Shown here piece after piece: positions 46,626 through 52,131 of a stretch of DNA of 64,000 nt. Each line of letters starts with the position of its first letter. Positions within the stretch are counted from its first letter, which is position 1. This DNA is from Rariglobus hedericola (GTDB lineage Bacteria > Verrucomicrobiota > Verrucomicrobiia > Opitutales > Opitutaceae): NCBI RefSeq assembly GCF_007559335.1, contig NZ_VMBG01000002.1, positions 612,501-676,500 of the forward strand, read 5' to 3'. Under the pieces are notes generated by a model. It was given only the letters and a program-made list of their open reading frames with translations, made no database searches and was not told the DNA's origin. The translations under genes were made by a program, and so were the position numbers.

Positions 46626-47540
46626 TTAAGGCTGTATTTTTAATGCCTTTGCCAAGCGTTGAGCCAAGGGAGTGGCTGTCGGGCGCACTTGCGATGAGCG
46701 GCGGCTCCAAACCAAAGAGAGCTTTCTCGTTAGCTGTTTGAGTGGGTCTGCTTTGACCAAAATGTAGGAACTTGCCGGAAGATCGGCCAATGCGAGCGTG
46801 GGCAGGATTGCGGCGAAGCCGCCGGCGCGCACGGCGCTTAGGGTCTGCGGGAACGACTGGCAGGCGAGGGCGGGAGCGATCTCCACGTTCAGATCGGCGG
46901 CGATCTTTCGCAGGCGTTGGGTGAACTGGCCGTCGGCAGTTTGTGCGGCGAGCGGCATTCCACCCAACACATCCTTTAACGTAGGCGCTTTTCCCCGACC
47001 GATGAGGGTCTTGGGCACGACTGCTACATAGGTGAGTTCACCCAGCTGAGCCGATTCCAACCCGTCAACCAAGGCATCCTGGCGAATGACGCCGAAGTCC
47101 ACCCGTCCGTCCGCGAGTTGTTGAACGACGTCGTTGGTTCTCAGGCTGGTGGTCGCGAAGCGAACCGCGGGTTTGCTACCGGCCAAAGATCCGAGGCGCG
47201 GAATCACCAGCCAGTGAAGAACGCTGTCACCCGAGGCGATCGTGTAGTCGGGGCATTCGCTTCGGCACTCGGTGCGGAAATCCTCGAGTGATCTCAACTG
47301 GTTGCGCGCGAGGTCAGCGAGTTTGCGCCCCTGTTCCGTCAGCTTGAGCAACTTGCCCTGACGTTGGGCGACCTCGCAGCCGAAGAATTCCGAGAGTTCC
47401 CGCAGCTGGCGGCTGTATTGGCTTTGTCGGATCGGATCTCCCGGCGCGGCCTGCGCAATGCTGCCGGCATCGTGCACTTCCAGCAGCACACGGATGCGAT
47501 CAAGGGAAAGTCCACGCTCGGAGAATAGTTTTTCAAACAT
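46626..47540 (-). CDS. LysR-type transcriptional regulator
   Basis: A 304-aa regulator with an N-terminal winged helix (LSLDRIRVLLEVHDAGSIAQ, QSQYSRQLRELSEFFG) and a C-terminal ligand-binding domain (about 95-300, with VDFGVIRQDALV and PALACQSFPQ). The recognition region is slightly unusual for LysR, with APGDPIRQSQYSRQ in place of the commoner AA-QSA-S motif. It is transcribed away from the tRNA island and marks its left edge; whether it controls it is unknown. Confidence 0.88.
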   Translation of the reverse strand: MFEKLFSERGLSLDRIRVLLEVHDAGSIAQAAPGDPIRQSQYSRQLRELSEFFGCEVAQRQGKLLKLTEQGRKLADLARNQLRSLEDFRTECRSECPDYTIASGDSVLHWLVIPRLGSLAGSKPAVRFATTSLRTNDVVQQLADGRVDFGVIRQDALVDGLESAQLGELTYVAVVPKTLIGRGKAPTLKDVLGGMPLAAQTADGQFTQRLRKIAADLNVEIAPALACQSFPQTLSAVRAGGFAAILPTLALADLPASSYILVKADPLKQLTRKLSLVWSRRSSQVRPTATPLAQRLAKALKIQP

Positions 47541-47856
47541 GACTAAAGAATCAGGTATGCAACGGTCAGACGCATGGCAAGTCCGGCGCAGTCTGGTAAA
47601 GTGTCGATGTCATCGAAACCGGTGTTTCAAAAAAATCAGGTATCTGCAAAGAGCCTCTTGATTTTTGAACCGCTGGATCCGTTGTAACTCTTCGAACACT
47701 TAATCGTCTCAGCCAATTCACATGAACTCCTCACGACTTACATTTAAAGCAGACTTCCTATCAACGGAAGCCATGCGGTCGTGTGCGAATCGAATTAGCG
47801 ATACGACCATGCGCAATCATACGGGCAGTTATCTACCCGATAGCGCGAATCATTTT

Positions 47857-47931
47857 GGAAGTGGGGAAACCTGACGCCGAGGACTCTTTGTAGCCTCACG
47901 CAGCCCACTTCCTCCCGGAAGTGGGTTTTTT
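47857..47931 (+). promoter_or_regulatory. Candidate attenuator: three-segment terminator/antiterminator
   Basis: GGAAGTGGG (47857) can pair with CCCACTTCC (47904), which can equally pair with a second GGAAGTGGG (47917) followed by TTTTTT. The second pairing is a textbook terminator, the first an antiterminator. Alternatively the segment 47857-47916 is a decayed tRNA (7-bp acceptor, then TCCC at the 3' end). Confidence 0.55.
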
Positions 47932-47941
47932 CATGTCAGAA

Positions 47942-47998
47942 AAGCCGCTTGCGGGACCCCGGGTGAAAACCCGTTTTTCCATATTCCGTAAGCGGCTT
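47942..47998 (+). ncRNA. Structured RNA element with 9-bp closing stem
   Basis: AAGCCGCTT (47942) pairs with AAGCGGCTT (47990) and encloses CGGGT-GAAA-ACCCG. It lies between the attenuator and the first tRNA. No known family recognised. Confidence 0.45.
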
Positions 47999-48165
47999 CA
48001 TCGCTGAGCCCAGTCAATCAGCCAACGTCCGCGTGCAAATCCTGCGGCCACTCAATCCCGAGAAATCGGAGAGGGGTGAACGGTAAGAGTTCTTTTTCTT
48101 TGTTAACGAAACACGAGCTGCGTCCGAAAGGCGGTAAACGGTGATGCCGGGCGCGTGTTTTTTAT

Positions 48166-48240
48166 GGCCTGTTGGATTATCAGCTAGATCGCCGCTCTTT
48201 CACAGCGGAGAAGCGAGGGCGGCACTCGCACAGGCCACCA
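48166..48240 (+). tRNA. tRNA-Glu(UUC)
   Basis: Acceptor GGCCTGT/ACAGGCC, discriminator A, encoded CCA. Anticodon loop CTTTCAC. T-loop GGCGGCA instead of TTCRANY; D-loop contains CAGC and lacks GG. First gene of the array. Confidence 0.9.
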
Positions 48241-48247
48241 TTTTTTC

Positions 48248-48322
48248 GGGCCGGTGATGTAATTTTAGCATTTCTCCCTTTTAAGGAGCAGCGTTCGGGC
48301 GAAACCCCCGACCGGCCCACCA
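48248..48322 (+). tRNA. tRNA-Lys(UUU)
   Basis: Acceptor GGGCCGG/CCGGCCC, encoded CCA. Anticodon loop CTTTTAA. T-stem TCGGG/CCCGA with loop CGAAACC, so position 55 is G. D-loop TAATTTTAG has no GG. Confidence 0.9.
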
Positions 48323-48328
48323 CTTTAT

Positions 48329-48403
48329 TGCGCGTTGCGTGAGCACTCAACGAACCGTCCGCAAAACGGCCCTACATCGGTGGAAATCCGATACGCGCAT
48401 CCA
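48329..48403 (+). tRNA. tRNA-Cys(GCA)
   Basis: Acceptor TGCGCGT/ACGCGCA, discriminator T (the usual Cys identity base), encoded CCA. Anticodon loop CCGCAAA. T-loop TGGAAAT; D-loop GAGCACTCA. Confidence 0.88.
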
Positions 48404-48408
48404 TTTTC

Positions 48409-48484
48409 GGGGACGTAGCCAACTGAGCACGGCACCTGCCTTGCAAGCAGTTCTATGCGGGTGCAAAGCCCGTCGTCTCCACCA
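48409..48484 (+). tRNA. tRNA-Ala(UGC)
   Basis: Acceptor GGGGACG/CGTCTCC, encoded CCA. Anticodon loop CTTGCAA. T-loop TGCAAAG; D-loop contains GAGC, no GG. Confidence 0.9.
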
Positions 48485-48488
48485 TTTT

Positions 48489-48563
48489 GCCTCGGAGGTG
48501 TTTGTAGATACACGCCAGTCTTCCAAACTGGATTACGCGGAGCGTTACCGCGCCGGGGCACCC
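48489..48563 (+). tRNA. tRNA-Gly(UCC)
   Basis: Acceptor GCCTCGG/CCGGGGC, ends ACCC rather than ACCA. Anticodon loop CTTCCAA. T-loop AGCGTTA; D-loop TTGTAGA. Both elbow loops are non-canonical, so it may need CCA repair to be charged. Confidence 0.82.
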
Positions 48564-48568
48564 TATTT

Positions 48569-48657
48569 CGAGGCGTGGCCGAGCACCCAATGGCACCGCG
48601 CTGTAAACGCGACGATCCTTGTGATCTTCGTTGGTGAAAATCCAACCGCCTCGACCA
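48569..48657 (+). tRNA. tRNA-Tyr(GUA), class II
   Basis: Acceptor CGAGGCG/CGCCTCG, encoded CCA, 89 nt with a long variable arm as expected for bacterial Tyr. Anticodon loop CTGTAAA. T-loop TGAAAAT; D-loop with GAGC. Confidence 0.88.
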
Positions 48658-48662
48658 AGTTT

Positions 48663-48738
48663 GGCCGTGTAGTTCAATCAGTCAGAACACGCGCTTGATA
48701 AGCGCGAGACGCCGGGGCGGAACCGGACGCGGCCACCA
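48663..48738 (+). tRNA. tRNA-Ile(GAU)
   Basis: Acceptor GGCCGTG/CGCGGCC, encoded CCA. Anticodon loop TTGATAA. T-loop GGCGGAA; D-loop AATCAGTCA. Confidence 0.88.
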
Positions 48739-48746
48739 CTTTTTTT

Positions 48747-48820
48747 GGCCGGGTAGAGTAATGGTAACTCGACAGCCTCATAAGCTGTAGCTGGTGGTTC
48801 GATTCCATCCCCTGCATCCA
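48747..48820 (+). tRNA. tRNA-Met(CAU), the canonical-elbow member
   Basis: Anticodon loop CTCATAA. Unlike its neighbours it keeps the canonical T-loop TTCGATT together with the D-loop GG (AATGGTA). Acceptor pairing is imperfect (two mismatches); ends TCCA. Looks like an elongator Met. Confidence 0.82.
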
Positions 48821-48830
48821 ATTTTTAAAT

Positions 48831-48905
48831 ACGTCATAGATGCCCTAGCGGGCGGTCTGGTTTCCAAATCCGGACGGGAAGGTGCGATTCCTTCATGACG
48901 TGCCA
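48831..48905 (+). tRNA. tRNA-Trp(CCA)
   Basis: Acceptor ACGTCAT/ATGACGT, discriminator G (Trp identity), encoded CCA. Anticodon loop TTCCAAA. T-loop TGCGATT; D-loop CTAGCG. Confidence 0.85.
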
Positions 48906-48909
48906 CTTT

Positions 48910-48946
48910 GCCGGGACGCAGCGACAAGTCACAGCGCGCCGGCTTC
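48910..48946 (+). other. tRNA-like remnant
   Basis: GCCGG (48910) pairs with CCGGC (48939), followed by TTCA in the place of NCCA, but there is no anticodon or T arm. Probably a decayed array unit. Confidence 0.4.
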
Positions 48947-48953
48947 AATCTTC

Positions 48954-49028
48954 GGAGGTTTGGTGAATTCAGTATCACGGCTGGTTGAAACCCAGTAGTG
49001 CCCGGCGCGAATCCGGGAGCCTCCGCCA
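48954..49028 (+). tRNA. tRNA-Phe(GAA)
   Basis: Acceptor GGAGGTT/AGCCTCC, discriminator G (A is usual for Phe), encoded CCA. Anticodon loop TTGAAAC. T-loop CGCGAAT; D-loop ATTCAGTA. Confidence 0.87.
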
Positions 49029-49029
49029 G

Positions 49030-49105
49030 CGGAACGTAGCCTAGAAGTTCAGGCACTCGCCTTGGGAGCGAGATCACGAGTGTGCAAATCACTCCGTTCC
49101 GACCA
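49030..49105 (+). tRNA. tRNA-Pro(UGG)
   Basis: Acceptor CGGAACG/CGTTCCG, encoded CCA. Anticodon loop CTTGGGA. T-loop TGCAAAT; D-loop without GG. Confidence 0.9.
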
Positions 49106-49111
49106 TTTTTT

Positions 49112-49188
49112 GTGAGCGAGGAACAACAGCATGTTCACCTCTCTGTCTAAGAGGAAATAAGCGGGGGCGGCACCCGTCGTTCACGCCA
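49112..49188 (+). tRNA. tRNA-Asp(GUC)
   Basis: Acceptor GTGAGCG/CGTTCAC, discriminator G (Asp identity), encoded CCA. Anticodon loop CTGTCTA. T-loop GGCGGCA; D-loop AACAGCAT. Confidence 0.9.
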
Positions 49189-49189
49189 T

Positions 49190-49265
49190 TCTCGGTTAGT
49201 TCAGCAGCCAGAACGGCAGTTTTACATACTGCGCGTCGGGGGTGCGAGTCCCCCACCGAGAACCA
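49190..49265 (+). tRNA. tRNA-Val(UAC)
   Basis: Acceptor TCTCGGT/ACCGAGA, encoded CCA. Anticodon loop TTTACAT. T-loop TGCGAGT; D-loop AGCAGCCA. Confidence 0.9.
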
Positions 49266-49272
49266 ACATTTT

Positions 49273-49356
49273 GCCGGCATGGTGGAATAGCATACACAGC
49301 AGTCTCAGAAACTGCCGTCGCAAGACATGGAGGTGCAACCCCTCCTGCCGGCACCA
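49273..49356 (+). tRNA. tRNA-Leu(CAG), class II
   Basis: Acceptor GCCGGCA/TGCCGGC, encoded CCA, long variable arm. Anticodon loop CTCAGAA. T-loop TGCAACC; D-loop with TAGC. Confidence 0.9.
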
Positions 49357-49364
49357 GCACTCAT

Positions 49365-49449
49365 TCCCGAGTGGCAGACAAGCAATGCAGCGCACTGTTA
49401 ATGCGCGGTCGAAAGACCTATGGTGGAGCGTTACCACCCTCGGGAGCCA
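49365..49449 (+). tRNA. tRNA-Asn(GUU) with a class II (long variable arm) body
   Basis: Acceptor TCCCGAG/CTCGGGA, discriminator G, encoded CCA, 85 nt. Anticodon loop CTGTTAA reads Asn, yet the variable region is a stable GGTC-GAAA-GACC hairpin, otherwise reserved for Leu, Ser and (in bacteria) Tyr. T-loop AGCGTTA, D-loop GACAAGCAA. Its charging cannot be assumed to be Asn. Confidence 0.85.
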
Positions 49450-49453
49450 TTTT

Positions 49454-49525
49454 GGTGCGCAAGCATTAGCAGTGATGCTTCCGGCTCTTAATAGGAAGAC
49501 CCCGGTGCGAATCCGGGGCGCACCA
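49454..49525 (+). tRNA. tRNA-Lys(CUU)
   Basis: Acceptor GGTGCGC/GCGCACC, discriminator A, then CGG: no encoded CCA, and the next tRNA starts one base later. Anticodon loop CTCTTAA; one G/A mismatch in the anticodon stem. T-loop TGCGAAT; D-loop TAGCAGTG. Confidence 0.78.
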
Positions 49526-49526
49526 C

Positions 49527-49598
49527 GGGAGGCGGTCCAGCGACCACGAGGCTTTCATAAGGCCACGTAGCTGAGTGCGACACTCAGGCTTCCCACCA
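49527..49598 (+). tRNA. tRNA(CAU), Met or Ile2
   Basis: Acceptor GGGAGGC/GCTTCCC, encoded CCA. Anticodon loop TTCATAA; anticodon stem has an A/A mismatch. T-loop TGCGACA; very short D-loop CAGC. Could be Ile2 if lysidine-modified; sequence alone does not decide. Confidence 0.75.
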
Positions 49599-49604
49599 GT
49601 TTAC

Positions 49605-49679
49605 GCCGACAACGCATAGAGAGCGATGCACTGCCTTGGTAAGGCAGACAGGAGGGCGCACATCCCTCTGTTGGCTCCA
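49605..49679 (+). tRNA. tRNA-Thr(GGU)
   Basis: Acceptor GCCGACA/TGTTGGC, discriminator T, encoded CCA. Anticodon loop TTGGTAA. T-loop CGCACAT; D-loop AGAGAGCG. Confidence 0.88.
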
Positions 49680-49684
49680 ATTTT

Positions 49685-49700
49685 CGGGCACAGCCGCCCG
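49685..49700 (+). other. Short hairpin remnant in the array
   Basis: CGGGC pairs with GCCCG across six bases between two tRNAs; probably the residue of a deleted unit or a processing signal. Confidence 0.35.
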
Positions 49701-49709
49701 GCAACGTTT

Positions 49710-49784
49710 GGCTCGGTAGCTTAATTTCAGAGCGAAGGACTCATAATCCTTGGGGTGCCGGTGAGAGTCCGGCCCGAGCCACCA
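49710..49784 (+). tRNA. tRNA-Met(CAU), second Met-type gene
   Basis: Acceptor GGCTCGG/CCGAGCC, encoded CCA. Anticodon loop CTCATAA. T-loop TGAGAGT, D-loop TAATTTCAG. Third CAU gene of the array; one of the three may be Ile2. Confidence 0.85.
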
Positions 49785-49788
49785 GTTT

Positions 49789-49863
49789 GGTCTGTAAGCG
49801 TAGTCAGCGACGCACGCCTTTCGTAAAGGCGAGAGCGGGGAGCATTGCCCCGACGGACCTCCA
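49789..49863 (+). tRNA. tRNA-Thr(CGU)
   Basis: Acceptor GGTCTGT/ACGGACC, discriminator T, encoded CCA. Anticodon loop TTCGTAA. T-loop AGCATTG; D-loop AGTCAGCG. Confidence 0.87.
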
Positions 49864-49866
49864 TTT

Positions 49867-49932
49867 CATGCGGTCACTGAGGGCGGCGACAGGAGAAATC
49901 TTCCTGCGTCAGCGACCTGAGCCGCGTGATCA
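49867..49932 (+). pseudogene. Degenerate tRNA-like unit
   Basis: CATGCGG pairs with CCGCGTG and is followed by ATCA, as in a tRNA 3' end, and CAGGA/TCCTG forms an arm, but the loop GAAATCT lacks the invariant T33 and the T-arm is collapsed. I regard it as a decayed tRNA. Confidence 0.5.
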
Positions 49933-49938
49933 ATTTTC

Positions 49939-50012
49939 GCTTCCGTAGTTCAACAGCAGAACGCCGCCCTTGTAGCGCGGATGCGCTGGGGCGGCACCGG
50001 CCGGAAGCTCCA
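49939..50012 (+). tRNA. tRNA-Thr(UGU)
   Basis: Acceptor GCTTCCG/CGGAAGC, discriminator T, encoded CCA. Anticodon loop CTTGTAG. T-loop GGCGGCA; D-loop AACAGCA. With GGU and CGU it completes Thr reading. Confidence 0.87.
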
Positions 50013-50016
50013 TTTC

Positions 50017-50045
50017 GGATGTGTCCGATAAAAACCGGCACATCC
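50017..50045 (+). other. Acceptor-stem-only hairpin
   Basis: GGATGTG pairs with CACATCC (7 bp, as in an acceptor stem) around 15 bases with an inner CCG/CGG; the arms of a tRNA are missing. Remnant or small RNA. Confidence 0.4.
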
Positions 50046-50048
50046 TTT

Positions 50049-50123
50049 CAGGTGCGTAGCTCAACAGCAGAGCATTGCGTTGTGACCGCAAGGACCCCGG
50101 GGCGGCACCGGGCCACCTGACCA
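50049..50123 (+). tRNA. tRNA-His(GUG)
   Basis: Anticodon loop TTGTGAC, stem TTGCG/CGCAA. Acceptor CAGGTGC with CCACCTG, encoded CCA. The base at -1 is T facing discriminator A, so the usual G-1:C73 His identity pair is absent. T-loop GGCGGCA; D-loop AACAGCA. Confidence 0.85.
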
Positions 50124-50127
50124 TTTT

Positions 50128-50203
50128 GCGCGACTCGGCAATAGACAGTCACCCGCCTTGCGAAGGCGGATCAGTCCCGGTGCAACTCCGGGGTCGCGCA
50201 CCA
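50128..50203 (+). tRNA. tRNA-Arg(GCG)
   Basis: Acceptor GCGCGAC/GTCGCGC, encoded CCA. Anticodon loop TTGCGAA. GCG is rare: bacteria usually read CGC/CGU with inosine-modified ACG, so this gene would not need TadA. T-loop TGCAACT. Confidence 0.87.
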
Positions 50204-50207
50204 CTCT

Positions 50208-50283
50208 CCCTTCGTGGTGTAACGCACAGCACGGCTCGGTTCTAACGAGTTTGGTCAGGGTTGAACTCCCTGCGAAGGGTCCA
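50208..50283 (+). tRNA. tRNA-Arg(UCU)
   Basis: Acceptor CCCTTCG/CGAAGGG, discriminator T, encoded CCA. Anticodon loop GTTCTAA. T-loop TTGAACT, one of only two in the array that keep T at position 55. Confidence 0.87.
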
Positions 50284-50287
50284 CCTT

Positions 50288-50377
50288 GGAAGGTGAACCG
50301 GACGAGGTCTGGCGCTGTTTGCTAAACAGACGGGCCGGAGAAATCCGGCTTTGGGGCAGGACCAGCACCTTCCGCCA
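50288..50377 (+). tRNA. tRNA-Ser(GCU), class II
   Basis: Acceptor GGAAGGT/ACCTTCC, discriminator G, encoded CCA, 90 nt with a GCCGGA-GAAA-TCCGGC variable arm. Anticodon loop TTGCTAA. T-loop GGCAGGA. Last gene of the array. Confidence 0.88.
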
Positions 50378-50593
50378 TCTTGGGGTGTGATTGCCAAATA
50401 AACCAGTCCATCGCTGGCGGCTCTGCGAGGGAGGCGAGAAAGGCTGCTGGGCCGGCGTTGCCCTCGGCGGCACGGGCCGCTGGCCCGCCTCCGCCTCAGT
50501 CGCCTTGGCCGAGCCCCCTTCTCGCTCCCGCTGGCCCGGCCTATTTAGCAAGCACACCCCTAACAAAGAAAAAGACTCTTCATCCCTTTTCGT
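50378..50593 (+). other. GC-rich structured spacer between tRNA array and HNH gene
   Basis: Contains nested inverted repeats, e.g. GGGCCGGCGTTGCC against a later GGCCCGCC tract, and an imperfect pairing of AGGGAGGCGAGAAAGG with CCCTTCTCGCTCCC. Could be a processed 3' part of the array transcript or a small RNA; no gene seen. Confidence 0.45.
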
Positions 50594-51229
50594 ATGATCA
50601 CTGACATCCTTAACAAGCCCATCGTCCTGTCGCTCAACCGCGCCTGGCAGATCATCGGCCATCGCACCGTCAAACAAGCCCTCGTGGCCCTCAACGGAGG
50701 TGGTGACGGCGTTCCGCCCGCGCTCGGCCTCGACATCGCGTATCCTAAAACCGATGACGGCGGGTGGAACTTTGATCGTCCACTTTTCCTCAACCCGCTT
50801 CCTTGGAGCGAGTGGGTCAAGCTGCCGGTCCGTGAGTTCGACTTCGCGGTTTCCACCCCGAAGCTGCGCATCCGCGTGCCTACGGTCATGGTCGCCACGC
50901 ACTTTGCCCGTATGCCCGTGCGCATCCCGAAGCTCACGCGCGATGCGATTTTCGAGCGTGATGAGGGTGTTTGCCAATACACCGGCGAACGCGTCGGCAG
51001 GACCGGCGGCAATCTCGACCACGTGGTCCCTCGCGACCGCGGCGGACGCGATTCATTCGAGAATCTCGTCTGGGCCAAGCGGGAGATCAACTCCCTCAAG
51101 GCCAACCGTCTTCCCCACGAAGCCGGCCTCCGGTTGCTGCGTCGTCCCAAGGCACCGCTCCCGCTCCCCGTCTCCGCGACCGTTCGCGAGGCGCAACATC
51201 CCGACTGGCGACACTTCCTTGCTCATTAA
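50594..51229 (+). CDS. HNH endonuclease of the tRNA island
   Basis: A 211-aa protein with a C-terminal HNH nuclease fold: RDEGVCQYTGE (125-132), the catalytic DH in LDHVVPRDRGG (D142, H143) and the N/H helix in SFENLVWAKREINSLKANRLPHEA. The N-terminus (ILNKPIVLSLNRAWQIIGHRTVKQAL) matches the short domain that precedes HNH in many prokaryotic family members. Only one of the usual zinc Cys pairs remains (CQYT rather than CQYC). The gene sits 216 bases after the last tRNA on the same strand. Its target, DNA or RNA, is unknown. Confidence 0.9.
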   Translation: MITDILNKPIVLSLNRAWQIIGHRTVKQALVALNGGGDGVPPALGLDIAYPKTDDGGWNFDRPLFLNPLPWSEWVKLPVREFDFAVSTPKLRIRVPTVMVATHFARMPVRIPKLTRDAIFERDEGVCQYTGERVGRTGGNLDHVVPRDRGGRDSFENLVWAKREINSLKANRLPHEAGLRLLRRPKAPLPLPVSATVREAQHPDWRHFLAH

Positions 51230-51319
51230 CTGCGGCCCGCAGGCAGGGAAGTCGCCGGGTTCGATTCGTCGAATGCCCGAAAACTTCCTGTGGGCCGCTT
51301 CTCCTTTTTTGTGATTTGT

Positions 51320-52018
51320 ATGTCTCCAGTTTCTCCCGTGCTCACCGATTTCATCGACTTGGTCGATGTTGCGCTGGCCACGATCTCCCGCAGCCTGCCG
51401 GATTATGTCGGGCGCGACGACCTCGCGTCCGTCGGCAAGCTCGCGCTTATTTCCGCGCTCGCCCAATGCAACGGCTCCACCGATGAGGTGCGTGCCTACT
51501 GCTTTGTGCGTGTTCGTGGCGCGATGCTCGACGAACTGCGCCGCCTCGACCCGCTTTCGCGTCGTGACCGCGGCCGCATGAAAGCGGTCGGCGCTGCGAC
51601 CGCCGTTTTGGGCGCACGCCTTGCCCGTGTGCCAACGCTGCAAGAAATCGCCAACGTCGCTCAGCTTCCCGTCTCCGACGTGATCGCGGTCCAGCTCGCA
51701 ACCGCGCTCGCCGCAGATGCCACCGCCTTCGAGTGGGATGCGTTGCCCGACATGGAGGCGATTTCGCCCGACGAAGCCGCCGACGTGGAAGACCTCGGCG
51801 CGAGCCTGCGCGTTGCATTGACGCGCCTGCCCGCCAACCAGGCGCTAGTCCTGCGCCGCTACTACCTTGAGGACGCCCTGCTCGACGACATCGCCGGCGA
51901 GCTCGGCGTGTCGCGCGAGCGCGTTCGCCAGATCCGCGAAGCCGGGGAGAAAAAACTCCGCGCCGACTTCGTCGTGCTCGGCCTCTGGCAATCGTTCTTC
52001 AGCCGCGACGGGGAATAA
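51320..52018 (+). CDS. FliA-like sigma-70 family factor of the tRNA island
   Basis: A 232-aa sigma factor. Region 2 is visible in DLASVGKLALISALAQ and in VRVRGAMLDELRRLDPLSRR, which strongly resembles the FliA/WhiG signature. Region 4 ends the protein (LPANQALVLRRYYLEDALLDDIAGELGVSRERVRQI). I start at the ATG at 51320; an upstream in-frame ATG at 51290 adds ten residues. No flagellar genes are nearby, so it is likely a dedicated switch for the island. No promoter for it could be identified with confidence. Confidence 0.9.
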   Translation: MSPVSPVLTDFIDLVDVALATISRSLPDYVGRDDLASVGKLALISALAQCNGSTDEVRAYCFVRVRGAMLDELRRLDPLSRRDRGRMKAVGAATAVLGARLARVPTLQEIANVAQLPVSDVIAVQLATALAADATAFEWDALPDMEAISPDEAADVEDLGASLRVALTRLPANQALVLRRYYLEDALLDDIAGELGVSRERVRQIREAGEKKLRADFVVLGLWQSFFSRDGE

Positions 52019-52131
52019 GCCCCCTCCGCAGCCGATAACCAATTATGACTGAATAGTCATATATACTGCTCCCTACGCTCTACCTGCTTCTTCTGAAATC
52101 CGCTAATCTCTGCCTCAACAAACCAAGCATT

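Larger units (their letters stand above)
47541..48165. other. Structured leader region ahead of the tRNA array
   Basis: No protein gene is convincing here. The stretch holds two hairpins at 47770-47845, a mutually exclusive hairpin set with terminator (47857-47931), a long-stem structure (47942-47998), and fragments that look like parts of tRNA (for instance TGCAAATCC at about 48033). The array starts at 48166. The region near 47541-47760 shows only a short direct repeat, AATCAGGTAT. Confidence 0.6.

Noticed and set aside
47857-47916. tRNA-Gln(UUG)
   Set aside because: The CTTTGTA loop sits in a poorly paired stem and the D and T arms are missing; the terminator reading explains the segment better.
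49867-49932. An additional intact tRNA (anticodon AAU)
   Set aside because: The loop lacks T33 and the T-arm is collapsed, so it was listed as a degenerate unit.
48339-50124. Several short open frames across the tRNA array
   Set aside because: They run through clear tRNA genes and have no ribosome-binding sites or conserved features.
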